Shown here: piece after piece, positions 7,319 to 10,995 of the stretch
Numbering within the stretch: position 1 is the first letter of the stretch
How the letters are laid out: each line of letters opens with the position of its first letter
NCBI GenBank assembly: GCA_029244465.1
Contig: JAQWQN010000070.1
Location: 1-10,995 of the forward strand
Source: Pseudomonadales bacterium
GTDB lineage: Bacteria; Pseudomonadota; Gammaproteobacteria; Pseudomonadales; Azotimanducaceae
DNA: 10,995 nucleotides
Direction of reading: 5' to 3'
Notes under the pieces: generated by a model
Told to the model about the DNA's origin: nothing
Seen by the model: the letters and a program-made list of their open reading frames with translations, nothing else
Database searches by the model: none
Made by a program: the position numbers and the translations under genes

Positions 7319-8203
7319 GTGAAGATTTTTCTAACAATAGTTTTAGCCGGGACGCTTCTCGCCACTCAGTCGGCAAGGGCGGCCGAACGTTGTTTAGCCG
7401 CCGATGCCACATGGCCCGCCGACTGGAGCGAACCTTATCCTGCACATCGGGTGATTGGTAACCTGTACGCTGTCGGCAATGCCGGTCTCAGTGTTTATCT
7501 AATCACTACTGATGACGGGCATATCCTGGTCAACACGGCGTTGCAAGACTCTACCGCCATGATCAAGAACAACATAGCAGGGCTCGGATTTCGTCTTGAA
7601 GACGTCAAGCTCATGCTAACCACCCAAGCACACTTCGATCACGTGGCCGCGTTTGCCGAAATCAAAGCACTCACGGGAGCGCAAGTATGGGCGACCCCAG
7701 ACGATGCGCGAGTACTTGAGGATGGTGGCGCCAGCGACGCTCACTTCGGCGAATGCCTCGATTTTCAATTCCCCGCAGTGACGGTTGATCGTCGCTTGGA
7801 TGACGGGGAGGTCATCGAGTTGGGCTGGCTTCAAGTAACGACACATCATCACCCAGGACACACCGAAGGCAGGTCCAGCTACTCCTGGATCATCAATGAG
7901 GCAGGACGCGATTACCGAGTCGCGATCATCAATATGGGTTCGATTAACCCCGGGAAAAAGATGTTAATCGATCCGACTTACCCCGGCGTAGCTGAAGATT
8001 TTGCACAAACGTTTCACGCTCAGAAGGAAATGCTGGTTGACGTCTGGGTCTCCTCTCACGGCTCTCAGTACAACTTGTCTGAAAAACACCAACCAGGCAT
8101 GGCATATGACCCGAATACGTTCGTCGATCCAGATGGGTTGGGGCAAGCTGTAGAGGCTTTGCAAAAAACCTTCAGACTGCAGCTAAACGCCGAGCTCGAC
8201 TAG
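7319..8203 (+). CDS. Secreted subclass B3-like metallo-beta-lactamase-fold hydrolase, Gln-type zinc site
   Basis: Predicted periplasmic zinc hydrolase of 294 residues. The signal peptide is clear (MKIFLTIVLAGTLLA..SARA, cleavage near residue 21 or 22). The fold is marked by the ligand set TQAHFDH with Gln103, His105, Asp107 and His108, then His181 (HHHPGHTEGR) and His247 (VSSHGSQYNLSEK). Spacing and the SSHG..YNL..K ending match subclass B3 enzymes. In most B3 enzymes the first ligand (standard position 116) is His; here it is Gln, as in GOB-type enzymes. B3-like sequences include true beta-lactamases and also lactonases and other hydrolases, so resistance should not be assumed. The setting, directly behind an aldo/keto reductase with a 13-base gap and among catabolic genes, fits a metabolic hydrolase at least as well. 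Its stop is 3 bases from the stop of the convergent dioxygenase gene. Confidence 0.88.
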   Translation: MKIFLTIVLAGTLLATQSARAAERCLAADATWPADWSEPYPAHRVIGNLYAVGNAGLSVYLITTDDGHILVNTALQDSTAMIKNNIAGLGFRLEDVKLMLTTQAHFDHVAAFAEIKALTGAQVWATPDDARVLEDGGASDAHFGECLDFQFPAVTVDRRLDDGEVIELGWLQVTTHHHPGHTEGRSSYSWIINEAGRDYRVAIINMGSINPGKKMLIDPTYPGVAEDFAQTFHAQKEMLVDVWVSSHGSQYNLSEKHQPGMAYDPNTFVDPDGLGQAVEALQKTFRLQLNAELD

Positions 8204-8206
8204 CGT

Positions 8207-9454
8207 TTAGCCCTCGCCTGACGGCAACCGCATGCCGCTGATCCCGACGGGCGCACTTTGTCCGCCCTTGCGCGCCTCGCCCACCACTCTGCGGAGCGTG
8301 AAATCCGCCCGAAGTTCTTCCTCGCTTGAAGTTGAACTCAGCTCTCCAACACGAACGTACTCACCCGCATCCGCCGCCAAACGGAAGGCTACGGTTGCGC
8401 CCGCAGCTTCACCCGCGAAACCTTTCGCACCGAACCCGTGCCCCTCATTGGTCTGTGTCCCAGTGGTCGCTTGATATCCCATACGATGGAGTAATTTGGG
8501 CGAAGCACGGCGAAGTACGTCAGGACTGACGGATAACATCCAGTTTTCCTGTTGACGCATCCACGGCTTTTGCATGCCGTTGAGCATCACAATCCGCGGC
8601 GCGGTGGTGTGATTGATCCCGGTGCCGTGCAATAGTCGGCCATCGGTGATGACCATCGTGCCTGCCTTTGCCTCTATGTTAATCGCTGGCGGTAACTTAC
8701 CAACGGGCTTTCGCTCACGAACGGCCTCTGCGAGAGCCGTATGACTACCCGGTATAACCAAAGTGCCACCGTTGCTTTCGTCCATATCCGTGATCGCGGT
8801 CAACACATTCACTGTCATTGGACTGCGTGAGTCGAGAGCATTGCTTTGATCCTGATGCAACGCTTGCGGCACACCACCCTTGAGAGAAATCGACGCGATC
8901 AATGAGGTACAAATCCAGCCGCTTCCCAGCGCTTCTGTCACCAACTGTTCGACCAACGGTCCACCTTGAACCGCGGCTGGATGCTGTTCGATCAACTGTT
9001 CAAAGCAACGCCCTTTGTTTACACAGCAATTGATGTTCTGGCCACTGGGTGTTTTCTGCGCGATAGCCGCGAGCCGTTCCCCTTCGGCCTGTTCGAGAAC
9101 GCGGTCCCTAAGCACGTCGACTTGTTCTGGCGCCAAAGCCTCTGCAATTTTACAGTATCCCCATTCGACCATATCTCGGCGTAACTGATCGATGTCTTTA
9201 GTCGGTTGCGGCAGTCGATGCTCGGCCCAGTAAGGGTGTTTCACCCCGGTCGTGGTGTCGTAATACGAGCCCGGTTTAAATTCCCACGTCCCCCACTGGC
9301 TGCCGCCTTGCGGGGTGACAAAATAGATCTCCGGATTACTTTCCAACAGAGATTTCATCGGCTCGGTAGAAGACACTTCCACTTGATACATACGCATATC
9401 CGGCGCCGACTTTGCGGCAATTGCTTCCGGATTGAATTCGTTAGGAATACCCAT
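8207..9454 (-). CDS. Phytanoyl-CoA dioxygenase (PhyH)-family Fe(II)/2-oxoglutarate oxygenase
   Basis: Cytoplasmic non-haem iron oxygenase of 415 residues, expected to hydroxylate a substrate with O2 and 2-oxoglutarate. The iron triad is His200 and Asp202 (QALHQDQ) with distal His276 (DGRLLHGTG); Arg287 (TAPRIVML) is placed to bind 2-oxoglutarate. The PhyH marker DMDESNGGTLVIPGSH lies at 223-238. At 415 residues it is longer than the roughly 270-300 usual in the family: about 85 residues precede the oxygenase core, and about 110 follow the Arg, ending in a Gly/Ser/Arg-rich tail. ATG at 9454 is chosen because GGGGAGG lies 10 bases upstream; the longer frame from GTG at 9505 adds 17 residues that overlap the ribosome site. 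It is divergent from the hotdog gene with 105 bases between starts. PhyH members act on acyl-CoAs but also on free small molecules, so the substrate is unknown. Confidence 0.9.
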   Translation of the reverse strand: MGIPNEFNPEAIAAKSAPDMRMYQVEVSSTEPMKSLLESNPEIYFVTPQGGSQWGTWEFKPGSYYDTTTGVKHPYWAEHRLPQPTKDIDQLRRDMVEWGYCKIAEALAPEQVDVLRDRVLEQAEGERLAAIAQKTPSGQNINCCVNKGRCFEQLIEQHPAAVQGGPLVEQLVTEALGSGWICTSLIASISLKGGVPQALHQDQSNALDSRSPMTVNVLTAITDMDESNGGTLVIPGSHTALAEAVRERKPVGKLPPAINIEAKAGTMVITDGRLLHGTGINHTTAPRIVMLNGMQKPWMRQQENWMLSVSPDVLRRASPKLLHRMGYQATTGTQTNEGHGFGAKGFAGEAAGATVAFRLAADAGEYVRVGELSSTSSEEELRADFTLRRVVGEARKGGQSAPVGISGMRLPSGEG

Positions 9455-9464
9455 TGACAGCACG

Positions 9465-9471
9465 CCTCCCC
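9465..9471 (-). promoter_or_regulatory. Ribosome binding site for the PhyH-family gene
   Basis: GGGGAGG on the minus strand lies 10 bases upstream of the ATG at 9454. It supports this start over ATG at 9490 and GTG at 9505, neither of which has a comparable site. Confidence 0.6.
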
Positions 9472-9533
9472 ACGATTTGTTTAACAGCATGATACCCCAC
9501 TCCACATGACCTGCCCACGCAGTGTCGCGAGTT

Positions 9534-9550
9534 TACGTTACACTGACGTA
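9534..9550. promoter_or_regulatory. Inverted repeat, possible operator between divergent PhyH and hotdog genes
   Basis: TACGT (9534-9538) and ACGTA (9546-9550) form a perfect dyad around a 7-base centre. It sits 10 bases before the ATG at 9560 and about 80 bases upstream of the PhyH start, where one repressor could control both genes. The arms are short, and no regulator is encoded in the window, so this is a candidate only. Confidence 0.3.
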
Positions 9551-9559
9551 CCGCAATTT

Positions 9560-10411
9560 ATGAGTCAAATCATGTCTACAGCGATCGTCGGGCCATGGCG
9601 CCGACCTAAGAACACATCAGCCGATGAAAAGGGCGGGATACATGACAACGACACCGCGCAAGATCTTGGATTCCAGGGGGGTACGATCGCCGGCTCCATC
9701 CATATGGAACAGTTTCCACCGCTCTTAGTCGCACACTTTGGCGATGCATGGTGGTCGCAGGGTGGGATGTCACTCTATTTCAAAGCCGCAACAATCGATC
9801 ATGAACCCGTCTGTTGCAAGCTTGAGGCGCACGGTGCAAACACCGTACGAATCTGGATGGAGAACAAAGCCGGAACGGTCGTAATGGCAGGGTCTGCCTC
9901 TTTAGGGAAGGACACAGACTCCGAGGTCAGCCAGCGAATAAACGCAATCCGACCTCCGAGTGATCTGCGCATGATGGCAGAAGTGACGGTCGATGCCCCC
10001 TCGCCTAAATGTCCCGTTCGCATTCCGCAAGAGAGTGTCGACGAGCGGCTTGCGGTCATCACTGAACCTATGAACTGCTACAGCGACGATACACTCTATG
10101 GCGGCAACGTTGCACCCATAGCGCCGTTTGTGCACGCTTTCAGAGAGGTTGAACCGCATATAATTCCAATTAGAGGGCCATATGTTGGATTGTTTGGCGC
10201 CATCGAAGTGCAATACTTAAACGGACCTGTTATCGCCGAGCATGATTACTTAGCCCAAGGACACGTGGTTGCTCTATCTGATAGCCCCAAGACAGAAATT
10301 ATTTGGTACACAGCAACATTGAGCGACCCGACTTCAGGTGAGGCCATCGCACGGATGACCAAAATGGACCGGCTTCTGAAAGAGGCCTCCCCTTTATGGA
10401 CCGATGCTTGA
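9560..10411 (+). CDS. MaoC-like double-hotdog protein (putative acyl dehydratase/hydratase)
   Basis: Cytoplasmic protein of 283 residues that appears to contain two hotdog halves. The first has a MaoC/R-hydratase-like element, KGGIHDNDTAQDLGFQGGT followed by IAGSIHMEQFPPLL (residues 24-55), in which His28 and Asp29/Asp31 occupy the place of the catalytic D-x-x-x-x-H region and its G-F-G-G helix start. The second half is seen near GAIEVQYLNGPVIAEHDYLAQG with a terminal strand ending in MTKMDRLLKE. Such proteins hydrate or dehydrate acyl-CoA thioesters, but other hotdog members are thioesterases, so the reaction is inferred. Start choice is uncertain: ATG at 9506 is the longest, and ATG at 9560 or 9572 fits the conserved STAIVGPW opening better; no candidate has a good Shine-Dalgarno. 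It is followed by the crotonase gene after 55 bases, which suggests a shared CoA-thioester role. Confidence 0.75.
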   Translation: MSQIMSTAIVGPWRRPKNTSADEKGGIHDNDTAQDLGFQGGTIAGSIHMEQFPPLLVAHFGDAWWSQGGMSLYFKAATIDHEPVCCKLEAHGANTVRIWMENKAGTVVMAGSASLGKDTDSEVSQRINAIRPPSDLRMMAEVTVDAPSPKCPVRIPQESVDERLAVITEPMNCYSDDTLYGGNVAPIAPFVHAFREVEPHIIPIRGPYVGLFGAIEVQYLNGPVIAEHDYLAQGHVVALSDSPKTEIIWYTATLSDPTSGEAIARMTKMDRLLKEASPLWTDA

Positions 10412-10436
10412 AGATCACCGTTAAGCATTCTATAAC
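10408..10436 (+). promoter_or_regulatory. Candidate sigma70-type promoter for the crotonase gene
   Basis: TTGAAG (10408-10413) and TATAAC (10431-10436) are separated by exactly 17 bases. They match the -35 consensus at 4 of 6 positions and the -10 consensus at 5 of 6. The -35 begins at the last codons of the hotdog gene, and the -10 ends 30 bases before the TTG start at 10467. This would allow the crotonase to be expressed independently of the gene before it. The 6-bp dyad ATGCTT/AAGCAT (10404-10428) overlaps it but has no T-run. Confidence 0.4.
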
Positions 10437-10453
10437 CCCACTTCACAACACAA

Positions 10454-10459
10454 AGGGAG
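10454..10459 (+). promoter_or_regulatory. Ribosome binding site supporting a TTG start
   Basis: AGGGAG lies 7 bases before the TTG at 10467. The next in-frame ATG falls at residue 17, inside the first core strand (VVEMNRP), so it cannot be the start; the TTG is well supported. Confidence 0.7.
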
Positions 10460-10466
10460 ACGAACT

Positions 10467-10995
10467 TTGGATACCCTCGCAATTTCCACAGACGCGGCCG
10501 TTCGAGTCGTAGAAATGAACCGTCCTGACTCGTTAAACGCACTCAATCCACAGATGATGGACGCGCTCGCAGAGACATTTTTGTCGACAGCTCGCGACGA
10601 TGAAATCAAAGTGCTCGTATTGACCGGCGCTGGTCGGGCGTTCTCTGCCGGTGCTGACCTGGCGGCTACTGACGACTACAAACCCAAGTACGGTTTGGCC
10701 GGAATGATCGATGCGATGATCGATTTCCCAAAACCATTTATCGCGGCCGTCAATGGGTTAGGCGTCGGCTATGGCGCCACGGTCTGCGGGCTGGCAGATT
10801 TCGTAATCATGTCCGAAAAGGGCCGCTTGCGAGCGCCATTTTCTGCGCTGGGGCTTACCGCTGAACTCTCGAGCACTTATACCTTTCCTCGTCTAATGGG
10901 TCGCCAGCGCGCAAGTTGGTTCTTGCTCGCAGCAGAATGGCTGTCAGCCAACGAATGTCTAGAAGCTGGATTAGCGATGGAAGTAGTACCTGCCG
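10467..10995 (+). CDS. Crotonase-fold enoyl-CoA isomerase-like protein, 3'-truncated by the window edge
   Basis: The first 176 residues of a cytoplasmic enoyl-CoA hydratase/isomerase superfamily enzyme; the gene runs off the window. Core marks are MNRPDSLNAL near residues 17-26, the oxyanion-hole segment GRAFSAGADL at 56-65, and PKPFIAAVNGLGVGYG at 88-103. Aligned by eye with rat mitochondrial enoyl-CoA hydratase, the two catalytic glutamates are replaced: Thr105 stands where Glu144 would be and Phe125 where Glu164 would be. A Glu is kept at 133 in GLTAELSSTYTFP, the place of the single catalytic Glu of delta3,delta2-enoyl-CoA isomerases of the ECI2/PECI type, whose PFS-x-LG and SSYTFP context it closely shares. 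The likely reaction is therefore double-bond shift of cis/trans-3-enoyl-CoA to trans-2-enoyl-CoA rather than hydration. It starts at TTG with AGGGAG 7 bases upstream, and follows the MaoC-like gene by 55 bases, a sensible pairing in acyl-CoA breakdown. Confidence 0.88.
   Translation, partial: MDTLAISTDAAVRVVEMNRPDSLNALNPQMMDALAETFLSTARDDEIKVLVLTGAGRAFSAGADLAATDDYKPKYGLAGMIDAMIDFPKPFIAAVNGLGVGYGATVCGLADFVIMSEKGRLRAPFSALGLTAELSSTYTFPRLMGRQRASWFLLAAEWLSANECLEAGLAMEVVPA

Overview
The window reads as a gene-dense stretch of a Gram-negative, probably marine or environmental proteobacterial chromosome, perhaps a gammaproteobacterium. This is inference from periplasmic PQQ/cytochrome c enzymes with Sec-type signal peptides, a GltS-like symporter, moderate GC content and frequent GTG/TTG starts. 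I see no rRNA, tRNA, CRISPR array, insertion sequence or phage gene. No stretch longer than about 140 bases lacks a gene.

Layout. (1) Positions 1-856 hold the 3' part of a GltS-like sodium-coupled symporter on the + strand. (2) 928-3060 (+) is a periplasmic quinoprotein-like dehydrogenase with an N-terminal cytochrome c domain. (3) It converges on 3165-5369 (-), a second quinohaemoprotein with the opposite order: PQQ propeller first, cytochrome c at the C terminus. (4) Directly upstream of that on the same strand is a sugar-phosphate-isomerase/epimerase-like TIM barrel (5373-6167, -). (5) Divergent from it is a two-gene + strand unit: an aldo/keto reductase (6304-7305) and a secreted metallo-beta-lactamase-fold hydrolase (7319-8203). 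(6) A phytanoyl-CoA dioxygenase-like Fe(II)/2-oxoglutarate oxygenase (8207-9454, -) meets the hydrolase tail to tail with 3 bp between stop codons. (7) Divergent from it are a double-hotdog MaoC-like protein (9560-10411, +) and the 5' part of an enoyl-CoA isomerase-like crotonase (10467 to the edge, +).

The set looks catabolic. Import, periplasmic PQQ-linked oxidation of an alcohol or polyol, periplasmic hydrolysis, NAD(P)H-linked aldehyde/ketone reduction, isomerisation, hydroxylation and CoA-thioester chemistry are all represented. No gene here fixes the substrate, so a shared pathway is a hypothesis. The most notable details are the degenerate metal site of the first PQQ-like enzyme beside a canonical second one, the Gln-for-His zinc ligand in the B3-type hydrolase, and the crotonase, which lacks both hydratase glutamates but keeps an isomerase-type glutamate.
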